Shown piece after piece: positions 1 through 5,821 of a stretch of 10,139 nt of DNA (its first letter is position 1; every line of letters starts with the position of its first letter). A program made the position numbers and the translations under genes. Under the pieces are notes generated by a model. The model searched no databases, had not been told where the DNA came from, and worked only from the letters and a program-made list of their open reading frames with translations. The stretch lies in assembly GCA_021798675.1 (NCBI GenBank), contig JAJZGE010000025.1, forward strand, positions 1 through 10,139, read 5' to 3'. This DNA is from Pseudomonadota bacterium. Lineage in GTDB: Bacteria > Pseudomonadota > Gammaproteobacteria > Xanthomonadales > Rhodanobacteraceae.

Positions 1-936
1 GCGGTCGAGTACGTGTTCTCGATGTTGAAGATCGCGGCGATCGTGGCCTTCATCGTGCTCGGTGCGTGGGTGGTGGCCGGTGCGCCCGCGGGTTCGGGCA
101 TCGGGCTGGCCAACTACACCGTGCATGGCGGCTTTTTTCCCAAGGGTATCTGGGGCATGTGGGTGGCGGTGATCGTGGCGATCTTCAGCTACCTGAGCAT
201 CGAGATGATCGCCGTGGCGGCCGGCGAGGCGAGCGAACCGCGCGAGGCCGTCACGCGCGCCTTCCGCTCCACGCTGGTGCGGCTGGTGCTGTTTTACCTG
301 CTGACGCTGGCGTTGATGCTGGCGATCGTGCCGTGGACGGCTGCCGGCGTGGACGAAAGCCCCTTCGTCAAGGTGATGGTGGCAACGCACATCCCGGGTG
401 CCGCCGGGGTGATCAACTTCGTGATCCTGGTGGCGGCGCTTTCCGCGATGAACAGCCAGCTCTATACCTCGACGCGCATGATGTTCAGCCTCGCGCGGGC
501 GGGCTACGCCCCGCAGCGCCTGGGCCAGCTCAGCACGCATGGCGTGCCGGTGGCGGCGCTGCTGCTCTCGGCCGTCGGCATCGCGTTGGCCACGGTGGTG
601 AACCTGCTGAACCCCGACGGCTCCTTCCTGCTGATGATGGCGATCTCGATGGTCGCCCCGATGTTCACCTGGTTCATGATCTTCGTCACCCATCTGTACT
701 TCCGCCGGCGCTATCGCGGCGAAGCCCTCGCCTTCCGCATGTGGGGCTATCCGGCGACTTCGCTGCTGGGCGCGGCGCTGATGCTGGGCGCGCTGCTGAC
801 GACCGCCTTCACCAGCGCCTTCCGCATGACCCTGGTTTGTGGCGTGCCGTTCCTGCTCGCGCTGACGCTCGCCTACCGCTTCTGGGGGCGTGGGCGGATT
901 CGGCAGTTGCGCGCGGAGGGCGAGGCACTTGGATAA
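1..936 (+). CDS. Amino acid permease, APC superfamily (AAT-like), 3' part
   Basis: This is the C-terminal 311 residues of an inner-membrane amino acid transporter, open at the left window edge. The frame is read from base 1 and ends at TAA 934-936. About eight hydrophobic segments alternate with short charged loops, which fits the last two thirds of a 12-helix APC permease. Two family-like stretches are visible. One is the helix with FSYLSIEMIAVAAGEASEP (about residues 63-81), which resembles the conserved GxE/AAGE region of AAT permeases. The other is LSAMNSQLYTSTRMMFSLA (about 145-163), which matches the 'NSxLYxxSRMLxSLA' signature. The C-terminus ends in a basic cytoplasmic tail after the last helix. 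Family membership is clear, but the substrate cannot be told from this part. The next gene begins 75 bp downstream on the same strand, so co-transcription is possible. No terminator was seen in the gap. Confidence 0.9.
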   Translation, partial: AVEYVFSMLKIAAIVAFIVLGAWVVAGAPAGSGIGLANYTVHGGFFPKGIWGMWVAVIVAIFSYLSIEMIAVAAGEASEPREAVTRAFRSTLVRLVLFYLLTLALMLAIVPWTAAGVDESPFVKVMVATHIPGAAGVINFVILVAALSAMNSQLYTSTRMMFSLARAGYAPQRLGQLSTHGVPVAALLLSAVGIALATVVNLLNPDGSFLLMMAISMVAPMFTWFMIFVTHLYFRRRYRGEALAFRMWGYPATSLLGAALMLGALLTTAFTSAFRMTLVCGVPFLLALTLAYRFWGRGRIRQLRAEGEALG

Positions 937-1011
937 GCCCGATGCACAACGGGAGCGGATTTACCTGCCGCGCCCACGTTCGACCACGCTCCCCGTATTG
1001 AGTACCCGTTC

Positions 1012-1893
1012 GTGACGAAGCATGCCGCTGCTCCTGTCGGTTTCATCGGCCTGGGGGCCATGGGCGAGCCGATGGCCCGCCATCTGCTGGACCAACTGGG
1101 CCAGCTCACCGTGTGGAACCGGACCCCGGCGCGCTGCCTGCCGCTGGCCGAGGCCGGCGCGCAGGTCGTGGGTTCCGCGGCGGAGCTGTTCGCGGCCAGC
1201 CGGGTGGTGTTCCTGATGCTGGCCGACGGGCGCGCCATGGACGCGGTGCTGGAGCGCGGTACGGGTCGGTTCGCGGCGCACGTCGCCGGGCGCACCGTCG
1301 TCAACACGGCGACGGTGTCGCCGCATTATTCGAAGGCGCTGGAGGCGGACATCCGCGCGGCCGGCGGCGCGTACGTCGAGGCGCCGGTGTCGGGCTCGCG
1401 CAAGCCGGCCGAACAGGGGCAACTGGTGGCGATGCTGGCGGGCGAGCCGGCCGCCGTGGCTGCAGTGGAGCCGCTGCTGGCGGCGATGTGCCGGGCCAGC
1501 GTGCCCTGCGGTGCGGTGCCCCGCGCGCTGACCATGAAGTTCGCGGTCAACATCTTCCTGATCGCCTCGGTCACCGGGTTGGCGGAGGCGGCGCACTTCG
1601 CGCAGGCCGAGGGCCTGGACCTGCAGGCCTGGGCCGGCATCATCAACGCCAGCCAGATGGCCAGCGACATTTCGCGGGTGAAGGTGGACAAGTTGCTGGG
1701 TGGTGACCTCGATGCCCAGGCCGCCATTGTCAACGTGCTCGAAACCACCCGCCTGATCGCCGCAACAGCGCAGGCCGACGGCATCCGTGCGCCACTAATG
1801 GACGCCAGCCTTGCGCTGTACCGCCGCGCCGACGCGATGGGGCTGGGCGGATCGGACATGATCGCGGTGGTGCGGGCGTTTTCGGGCGACTGA
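1012..1893 (+). CDS. NAD(P)-dependent beta-hydroxyacid dehydrogenase (GLYR/HIBADH family)
   Basis: A 293-residue soluble oxidoreductase of the 3-hydroxyisobutyrate dehydrogenase superfamily, which interconverts small beta-hydroxy acids and semialdehydes or oxo acids. The N-terminal Rossmann fold carries GFIGLGAMGEPMA (residues 10-22). The substrate motif APVSGS lies at 124-129, followed by RKPAEQGQL. The catalytic lysine is probably K176, with N180 one turn later (MKFAVN). The helical C-terminal domain ends with GGSDMIAVVR (279-288), the usual position of the conserved GxxD motif. VSGS-(K/R)-KPAE is the variant seen in glyoxylate/succinic semialdehyde reductases, whereas classical HIBADH has VSGG, so a GLYR-like activity is the best guess. 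The start is GTG at 1012. No upstream in-frame ATG fits the family N-terminus, and only a weak ribosome-binding site is visible. The length is normal. The exact substrate is inferred, not shown. Confidence 0.88.
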   Translation: MTKHAAAPVGFIGLGAMGEPMARHLLDQLGQLTVWNRTPARCLPLAEAGAQVVGSAAELFAASRVVFLMLADGRAMDAVLERGTGRFAAHVAGRTVVNTATVSPHYSKALEADIRAAGGAYVEAPVSGSRKPAEQGQLVAMLAGEPAAVAAVEPLLAAMCRASVPCGAVPRALTMKFAVNIFLIASVTGLAEAAHFAQAEGLDLQAWAGIINASQMASDISRVKVDKLLGGDLDAQAAIVNVLETTRLIAATAQADGIRAPLMDASLALYRRADAMGLGGSDMIAVVRAFSGD

Positions 1894-1925
1894 GTGCAAC
1901 GGCGGGCGTGCTTCCGCGCGCTGCG

Positions 1926-1940
1926 GTGGCGGATCGCCAC
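1926..1940. terminator. Short GC hairpin between convergent genes (weak terminator candidate)
   Basis: GTGGCG (1926-1931) and CGCCAC (1935-1940) form a perfect 6-bp inverted repeat around a GAT loop. It lies in the 75-bp gap between the dehydrogenase (plus strand) and the DUF805 remnant (minus strand). No T-tract follows on either strand, so intrinsic termination is doubtful. It is recorded because its location suits convergent termination. Confidence 0.25.
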
Positions 1941-1968
1941 ATCCCGTGCGCGCACCAGCCGGAGCCGT

Positions 1969-2244
1969 TCAGCCCGCCGCGACCTTAGCCGGAAGCTCCG
2001 CCTTGCTGGGATAGGTGAGCAGGTAGAGCAACACCAGGATGCCAGCCACCGGCGCCAGGCTGATCAGTTGCCACCAAGGACTGAGCCCGGCGTCGCGCAG
2101 GCGGCGGGTACAGGCCGCGATCCACGGCAGCAGCACCGCCAGCGAGGCCAACTGCATGGGCAGCGGTCCGATGGCGTCGGTCAGCAGCTGGGCGAAGGCC
2201 AGCAACATCGCCACGGCGAGCGCGAACCACCAGAACTCGGAGTC
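1969..2244 (-). pseudogene. DUF805 small membrane protein, N-terminally truncated by an IS
   Basis: Reading from the element edge, the frame opens with DSEFWWFALA, runs through about three hydrophobic segments, and ends at a TGA (1969-1971). SEFWWF and the later RRLRDAGLSPWWQLISL match the two hallmarks of DUF805 inner-membrane proteins: GR-x-(R/S)-R-x-EFWW near the start, and RRLHDxGxSGWWxLI near the end. A complete family member carries roughly 20-25 more residues before EFWW. These are replaced here by the TnpB stop codon and the end of the insertion element, which share the same reading frame. A GTG at 2212-2214 could start an 81-residue product lacking the first part of helix 1, but there is no good reason to think it is used. 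The function of DUF805 proteins is not established. I see no matching N-terminal piece on the far side of the element. Confidence 0.72.
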
Positions 2245-3129
2245 TCAACCCTCCACCCTCGGCGGCGGTCCATCCCGTCGCGGTCGGGTGGGGCGCGGCG
2301 ACGCCGCGCGATAGTTCAGTTCGCGGTTCCACGAGCTCGGCTGTCCGGCAGGCGATGAACCGCCCACCGCGCACGCATGCTCTCCCCGCGCGTCACTTCC
2401 CCGGCTCCTCCGGGTACCTTCCGGTCGCCCGGAAACCTCCGCGAGCAGGCGCAGGCCTTCCCGCTCGATGTTCTTCGCCGCGTTCAGGTCGCGGTGGTGG
2501 TTCGCGCCGCACGCCGGGCAGACCCAGCGGCGGTCGCTCAGCGTCAGGCCGGCATGGACCTGCCCGCACGCGCCGCACGTCTTGCTGCTCGGGTAGAAGC
2601 GGCCGACGATGCTGACCACCCGACCCCGCCACGCGGCCTTGTAGGCCAGTTGTCGCCGGATCTCACCCAGGCCGGCATCGGCTACCGAGCACCGGAACCC
2701 CCGCCGTCCCATGCTTCGCGCCATCGCCTTCACGGCCAGGTCCTCGATGCAGATCACCTGCGCGCCCGCGACCAGACGCGCCGTCAGTTGGTGATGGTGA
2801 TCACGCCGGCGTGGCCGCTTCGCCCGACCGCCGAAGAAGTTGCGCCACGCGCGGTCGAAGTCCTGCAGCGTCTGGTTGAACGGTTCGCGCGGCAGCGTGG
2901 CCAGCCCGGCCGTTTCCGGGGCCTACCGCAGCGCGGTGTACCGGCGCGACAGGTCGGTGCCCGACAGCTTCGTGCCGTCCGCGCGCCAGGCCGCATCCTT
3001 CTCCCGCAGCGCCCAGTTCCACACCCACCGCCGCGCACCAAACAGCCGCGACAGCATCCGCGCCTGCGCCGGCTTCGGCGACAACCGCACGCGGTACGCG
3101 CGATCGAGGGTGGGGATGGGATCGGTCAT
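2245..3129 (-). pseudogene. tnpB: tnpB (RNA-guided nuclease of IS605 family), amber stop and internal deletion
   Basis: The frame starts at ATG (complement of 3127-3129) and ends at TGA (complement of 2245-2247), 294 codons against roughly 380-400 for the family. The N-terminal part matches the TnpB helix-turn-helix domain: AYRVRLSPKPAQARMLSRLF, then WVWNWAL. An in-frame TAG (complement of 2923-2925) follows LSRRYTALR, where relatives usually have lysine. After the stop, the frame resumes with typical TnpB sequence (FNQTLQDFDRAWRNFFGGRA). It then jumps from AKRPR directly to a DHHHQLTARL stretch (junction near 2805-2812), skipping the region that holds the RuvC-I aspartate. The rest is well kept: the RuvC-II glutamate in VICIEDL (codon 129), a zinc ribbon with CxxC pairs at codons 185/188 and 204/207, and the RuvC-III aspartate in HHRDLNAAKNI (codon 214). 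Even with readthrough, the product would lack one of three catalytic carboxylates. Confidence 0.85.
2253..2309 (-). repeat. Right-end hairpins of the tnpB element (possible reRNA/omegaRNA 3' scaffold)
   Basis: Two adjacent stem-loops sit at the tnpB 3' end. The inner one pairs GCGCGGC (2293-2299) with GCCGCGC (2303-2309), a perfect 7-bp stem with a GAC loop. The outer one pairs CCACCC (2253-2258) with GGGTGG (2286-2291), with further imperfect GC pairing inside. In IS605-family elements, such structures at the right end serve the transposase. They also form the scaffold of the guide RNA, which reads through the end into flanking DNA. By that model the guide here would come from DUF805 sequence just below 2243. 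The RNA itself is inferred from family knowledge only. Confidence 0.45.
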
Positions 3130-3135
3130 GGTCGG

Positions 3136-3150
3136 GTCGTTGTAAACGAC
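3136..3150 (-). repeat. Left-end subterminal hairpin of the tnpB element
   Basis: GTCGT (3136-3140) and ACGAC (3146-3150) form a perfect 5-bp stem around a 5-base loop, extended imperfectly by GGT (3130-3132) with ACC (3153-3155). It lies 6 bases upstream of the tnpB start codon and about 13 bases inside the proposed element end. That is the expected place for the left-end hairpin recognised by a Y1 transposase. Confidence 0.5.
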
Positions 3151-3354
3151 GAACCGCTCACGGGTTGAGATAGCTGGCCAATCGCCGCCGGACGTCCGCC
3201 TCGCTCCGCGTGATCACCGAAGTGGCTGCACGCGGGCCGCACGCGGCACGCTCCGATTCGACTCCGGGGGCCGGCGGGGTCTTCGTCGTCCGTGACTCAT
3301 CCGTCGCGCGTGGTCCAATGGGTGGCCATCCTTGGCTGCGCTTTCGGAGGCATG

Positions 3355-3383
3355 TTGCATGGCAGCGAAAATCCCGTCATGAT
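3355..3383 (+). promoter_or_regulatory. Candidate sigma-70 promoter for the arg operon leader
   Basis: TTGCAT (3355-3360) and CATGAT (3378-3383) are separated by 17 bp and match the -35 and -10 consensus at 3/6 and 4/6 positions. A transcript from here would begin near 3390, giving a leader RNA that contains the small peptide and the terminator below. The match is weak and rests mainly on position; other starts between the insertion element and 3400 are possible. Confidence 0.25.
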
Positions 3384-3408
3384 GACAACTCGCCCGACCG
3401 GAAGCCCC

Positions 3409-3513
3409 ATGTCCACAGCCGTCTATACCGCCAATGTCCTGACCAGCGCCCGCATGGCTGCTGGCATGACGTCGCGTGCGCGCCGACCGCTGGACGAACA
3501 TCCGGCCGGGTAG
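3409..3513 (+). CDS. Candidate leader peptide of the arginine operon (34 aa)
   Basis: A short reading frame starts at ATG 3409 and ends at TAG 3511-3513. GGAAG (3400-3404) lies 4 bases before the start as a possible ribosome-binding site. The peptide has four arginines in 34 residues. Three are clustered as Arg23-Ala-Arg25-Arg26 (codons CGT, GCG, CGC, CGA), eight to eleven codons before the stop. The last codons and the stop overlap one arm of an RNA pairing that competes with the terminator 33 bases further on. A ribosome paused at the arginine codons would leave that arm free, while one at the stop codon would cover it. This is the geometry of amino-acid attenuators such as the his, leu and thr leaders. 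The peptide also has four threonines, so arginine sensing is inferred from clustering and from the downstream genes. The same frame continues upstream, so the exact start is uncertain. Confidence 0.55.
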   Translation: MSTAVYTANVLTSARMAAGMTSRARRPLDEHPAG

Positions 3514-3557
3514 TCTGTCACTCGCTGCTGCATTACGTATCGACGAAAAACCCGGCC
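3504..3557 (+). promoter_or_regulatory. Antiterminator pairing of a candidate arginine attenuator
   Basis: GGCCGGGT (3504-3511) is perfectly complementary to ACCCGGCC (3550-3557), which contains the whole 5' arm of the terminator stem (3551-3556). The two structures therefore exclude each other. A third segment, CCCGACCGG (3393-3401), can pair at 8 of 9 positions with 3502-3510. It could sequester the antiterminator arm when the leader is not translated. The complementarity is seen directly; the regulatory role is inferred. Confidence 0.55.
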
Positions 3558-3575
3558 AGCGTGCCGGGTTTTTTT
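3546..3575 (+). terminator. Strong Rho-independent terminator in the arg leader
   Basis: CCCGGC (3551-3556) and GCCGGG (3563-3568) form a perfect stem around a 6-base loop. Five A's precede it (3546-3550) and seven T's follow (3569-3575), so the stem can extend to 11 bp. This is a textbook intrinsic terminator, and it lies 111 bp upstream of argF' with no complete gene ending just before it. Its placement between a short arginine-containing frame and the arg operon suggests conditional termination. The A-tract would also allow termination on the minus strand. Confidence 0.88.
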
Positions 3576-3599
3576 GTTTCTGGTTTTGGCTTTGTTTCA

Positions 3600-3645
3600 C
3601 GCGGATCCGTCCGCGAACAGCGAAATCCCGGCCATCCACGGCCGG
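3600..3645 (+). repeat. Two perfect hairpins in the argF' 5' untranslated region
   Basis: CGCGGA (3600-3605) pairs with TCCGCG (3610-3615) around a 4-base loop. CCGGCC (3628-3633) pairs with GGCCGG (3640-3645) around a 6-base loop. Neither is followed by a T-tract. They lie between the terminator and the argF' start, and could protect the 5' end or tune translation. No known riboswitch is recognised in this stretch. Confidence 0.4.
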
Positions 3646-3686
3646 ACTCTCCACTAAGAGCGATTTCATCGAAGGCAACCCAACCC

Positions 3687-4694
3687 ATGACCATCCGCCA
3701 CTTCCTCACTACCCAGGACTGGAGCCGCGCCGAGATCGACGCGCTGCTGGATCAGGCTGCTGCCTTCAAGCGCTCGCCCGCAGGCGCGCAGCTGGCGGGC
3801 AAGTCGGTGGCGCTGCTGTTCTTCAACCCGTCGATGCGCACCCGCACCAGCTTCGAGCTGGGCACCTTCCAACTGGGCGGTCATGCCGTGGTGCTGGCAC
3901 CGGGCAAGGACGCCTGGCCGATCGAATTCGAGGTCGGCAGCGTGATGGACGGCGACACCGAGGAGCACATCGCCGAAGTGGCGCGGGTGCTGTCGCGGTA
4001 CGTCGACCTGATCGCGGTGCGCGCCTTCCCGAAATTCCAGGACTGGTCGGTGGATCGCCAGGACAAGGTCATACACGCGTTCGCGCAATACGCCACGGTG
4101 CCGGTAATCAACATGGAGACGATTACCCATCCCTGCCAGGAACTCGCCCACGCGTTGGCGCTGCGAGAGCACCTGGGCGACCTCACGAAAAAGAAGTACG
4201 TGCTCACCTGGACCTACCACCCCAAGCCGCTGAATACCGCGGTGGCCAACTCGGCGTTGCTGATCGCCACCAAGATGGGCATGGACGTGACCCTGCTGTG
4301 CCCCACGCCGGACTATGTGCTGGACGAGCGCTACATGGCGTTTGGCCGCCTGAACGCCGAACAGAATGGCGGTACGCTCACCGTCAGCCACGACATCGAA
4401 GAAGCCTATGCCGGCGCCGACGTGGTCTATGCCAAGAGCTGGGGCGCGCTGCCGTACTTTGGCCAGTGGGAACGGGAAAAGCCCATCCGCGACGCGCACA
4501 AGCACTTCATCGTGGACGAAGCCAAGATGGCGCTGACCAACCATGGCCTGTTCAGTCATTGCCTGCCGCTGCGCCGCAACGTCAAGGCCACCGACGCGGT
4601 GATGGATGCGCCGTACTGCATCGCCATCGACGAGGCCGAGAACCGCCTGCACGTGCAAAAGGCGGTGATGGCGACGCTGGTGGGCCAGGGCTGA
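3687..4694 (+). CDS. argF': N-acetylornithine carbamoyltransferase (AOTCase)
   Basis: A 335-residue cytoplasmic transcarbamylase that transfers the carbamoyl group of carbamoyl phosphate to N-acetyl-L-ornithine, giving N-acetylcitrulline. The carbamoyl-phosphate loop SMRTRTS is at 49-55, HPCQ at 148-151 and HCLPLRRNVKATD at 291-303. The substrate-side motif MDGDTEEH (87-94) contains E92, the residue that favours acetylornithine in the Xanthomonas campestris enzyme; proline at this position marks succinylornithine enzymes. K300 corresponds to the lysine reported as carboxylated in that structure (K302). WTYHPKPLNTAVANS (175-189) is also specific to this subfamily. ATG 3687 is chosen because MTIRHFLTTQDWSRAE aligns with the known N-terminus. 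GAAGG (3671-3675) is a possible ribosome-binding site. The open frame extends upstream to 3210 but crosses the terminator. It is the first gene of the operon, with the next start 6 bp after its stop. Confidence 0.96.
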   Translation: MTIRHFLTTQDWSRAEIDALLDQAAAFKRSPAGAQLAGKSVALLFFNPSMRTRTSFELGTFQLGGHAVVLAPGKDAWPIEFEVGSVMDGDTEEHIAEVARVLSRYVDLIAVRAFPKFQDWSVDRQDKVIHAFAQYATVPVINMETITHPCQELAHALALREHLGDLTKKKYVLTWTYHPKPLNTAVANSALLIATKMGMDVTLLCPTPDYVLDERYMAFGRLNAEQNGGTLTVSHDIEEAYAGADVVYAKSWGALPYFGQWEREKPIRDAHKHFIVDEAKMALTNHGLFSHCLPLRRNVKATDAVMDAPYCIAIDEAENRLHVQKAVMATLVGQG

Positions 4695-4700
4695 GCCGCC

Positions 4701-5324
4701 GTGTACCTGCCGAAGCATTTCGCCGAAACGCGCACCGATGTCCTGCATGGGCTGATCCGCGACTGTCCGTTCGCCACGGTGGTGGCGAGCACGGCGGCTG
4801 GCCTGGTCGCCAACCACCTGCCGTTCGAGCGGGTGGGCGATGCATTGCACGGCCACGTGGCGCGCGGCAACGAGCTTGCCCGGCTGGATGGCGCCGAGGT
4901 GCTGGCGATCTTCCGCGGCCCGGACGGCTACGTCAGCCCGAACTGGTACCCGACCAAGCAGGAAACGCACCGCGAGGTGCCCACCTGGAATTACGCGGTG
5001 ACCCATGTACACGGGCGACTGAAGGTGATCGAGGATGCAACCTGGCTGCGCACCCTGCTGGAGCGCCTCACCAACCATCACGAGGCAGCCGAGCCGCAGC
5101 CCTGGCATGTCAGTGACGCACCGGAAGACCACATCGAGAAGATGCTGCACGCCATCGTGGGCATCGAGATCGGCATCGAGCGCATCGAAGGCAAGTTCAA
5201 GCTGAGCCAGAACCACCCGGAGCGCAATCGCCTTGGGGTGATCGCGGGCCTGCGTCACCGCGGCGGTCACGGCGACGCGGAACTGGCCGCGCTGATGGCT
5301 CTGCACGAGGAGTCGGATCCATGA
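4701..5324 (+). CDS. PaiB-like FMN-binding protein
   Basis: A 207-residue protein of the PaiB / FMN-binding negative regulator family, which adopts a flavin-reductase-like split barrel. It starts at GTG 4701 with YLPKHF, the usual family N-terminus (MYxPxHF). The central signature runs from YVSPNWYPTKQ (77-87) to VPTWNYAVTHVHGRL (93-107). Near the end, KFKLSQNHPERNRLGVI (165-181) matches the conserved K-KLSQN motif. The length is typical. In Bacillus subtilis PaiB is linked to repression of sporulation and protease genes, together with the acetyltransferase PaiA. Most proteobacterial homologues have no tested function, so I do not assign one. It is wedged between argF' (6 bp upstream) and the osmC-like gene, with which its stop overlaps by 4 bp (ATGA). 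It is therefore almost certainly co-transcribed and translationally coupled. It is not part of the known arginine pathway. Confidence 0.87.
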   Translation: MYLPKHFAETRTDVLHGLIRDCPFATVVASTAAGLVANHLPFERVGDALHGHVARGNELARLDGAEVLAIFRGPDGYVSPNWYPTKQETHREVPTWNYAVTHVHGRLKVIEDATWLRTLLERLTNHHEAAEPQPWHVSDAPEDHIEKMLHAIVGIEIGIERIEGKFKLSQNHPERNRLGVIAGLRHRGGHGDAELAALMALHEESDP

Positions 5325-5794
5325 ACCATCGGCACCGTTATCGCGTCGACGTGGTCTGGACCGGCAACCGCGGCAGCGGCACCGACGGCTACCGCAACTA
5401 CAGCCGCAACCATGTGATCCGCGTGCCCGGCAAGCCGGAGCTGGCCGGTTCGTCCGATCCCACCTTCCGCGGCGACGCCACCCGGTACAACCCGGAGGAC
5501 ATGCTGGTGGCTGCACTCTCCACCTGCCACATGCTCTCCTACCTGCACATGGCCACCGTGGCCGGCGTGGTGGTGGTCGCCTACGACGACAGCGCCGAGG
5601 GCACGATGGTCACCGAAGGCGACGGCGGCCGTTTCACCGAGGTCGTGCTGCGCCCGCGGGTCACCATCCGGGCCGATAGCGATCCCGACAAGGCGCTGGC
5701 CGCGCACGAGGACGCGCACCACGCCTGCTTCATCGCCAACTCCGTGAACTTCCCGGTGCGCTGCGAGCCGCGCATCGTCGTCTCCTCCGACTGA
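5321..5794 (+). CDS. OsmC/Ohr-family protein
   Basis: A 157-residue OsmC-family protein; characterised members are thiol peroxidases that reduce organic hydroperoxides. Both expected cysteines are present: C69 in ALSTCHMLSYLHM and C136 in HHACFIANSVNFPV, the two sites of the family's catalytic pair. The PEDMLVAALSTCHM stretch is the usual N-terminal end of the long central helix. A further cysteine (C148) lies near the C-terminus. The N-terminus has an extra basic stretch and a strand pair (YRVDVVWTGNRG...) as in the YhfA/SACOL1771-like branch, so it is not clearly Ohr or OsmC proper. The ATG overlaps the paiB-like stop (ATGA at 5321-5324). A 27-bp gap with AGGA at 5808-5811 separates it from argG. 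An antioxidant role is inferred from the cysteines. Confidence 0.88.
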   Translation: MNHRHRYRVDVVWTGNRGSGTDGYRNYSRNHVIRVPGKPELAGSSDPTFRGDATRYNPEDMLVAALSTCHMLSYLHMATVAGVVVVAYDDSAEGTMVTEGDGGRFTEVVLRPRVTIRADSDPDKALAAHEDAHHACFIANSVNFPVRCEPRIVVSSD

Positions 5795-5821
5795 CCTCTT
5801 TCCCACCAGGATTCGCAAGCC

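Larger units (their letters stand above)
2243..3170 (-). mobile_element. Degenerate IS200/IS605-family, tnpB-only (IS1341-type) element
   Basis: A 928-bp segment holding one decayed tnpB on the minus strand and no tnpA. Proposed edges are the complementary octamers TCTCAACC (2243-2250) and GGTTGAGA (3163-3170). The tnpB stop codon lies inside the first of these, and host DUF805 coding sequence resumes immediately outside it. Subterminal hairpins lie just inside both ends, as is typical of this family. No target-site duplication is seen, and none is expected for a single-strand (Y1 transposase) mechanism. With no tnpA and a damaged tnpB, it could move only if a related TnpA acted in trans. The left boundary (near 3170) is less certain than the right, because the outer flank there is not recognisable DUF805 sequence. 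Confidence 0.65.

Noticed and set aside
2377..3168. Plus-strand open frame of 263 codons across the insertion element
   Set aside because: It is the complement of tnpB. The minus-strand translation has clear TnpB motifs, while the plus-strand one is an arginine/proline-rich shadow.
3240..3290. Possible tRNA fragment or attachment site (minus strand has GAGTCGAATC, like a T-arm)
   Set aside because: The flanking bases do not form the T-stem, and no acceptor, D or anticodon arms can be built around it.
3158..3300. Minus-strand frame ending in ADVRRRLASYLNP with its stop inside the insertion element
   Set aside because: It could be the truncated end of a host gene cut by the element, but I recognise no family, see no start, and the stretch is too short to support. 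It also does not look like the missing DUF805 N-terminus.
3210..3686. Upstream extension of the argF' frame to give a 494-residue protein
   Set aside because: The extra 159 residues cross the strong terminator and the leader and resemble no domain. The family N-terminus aligns with ATG 3687.
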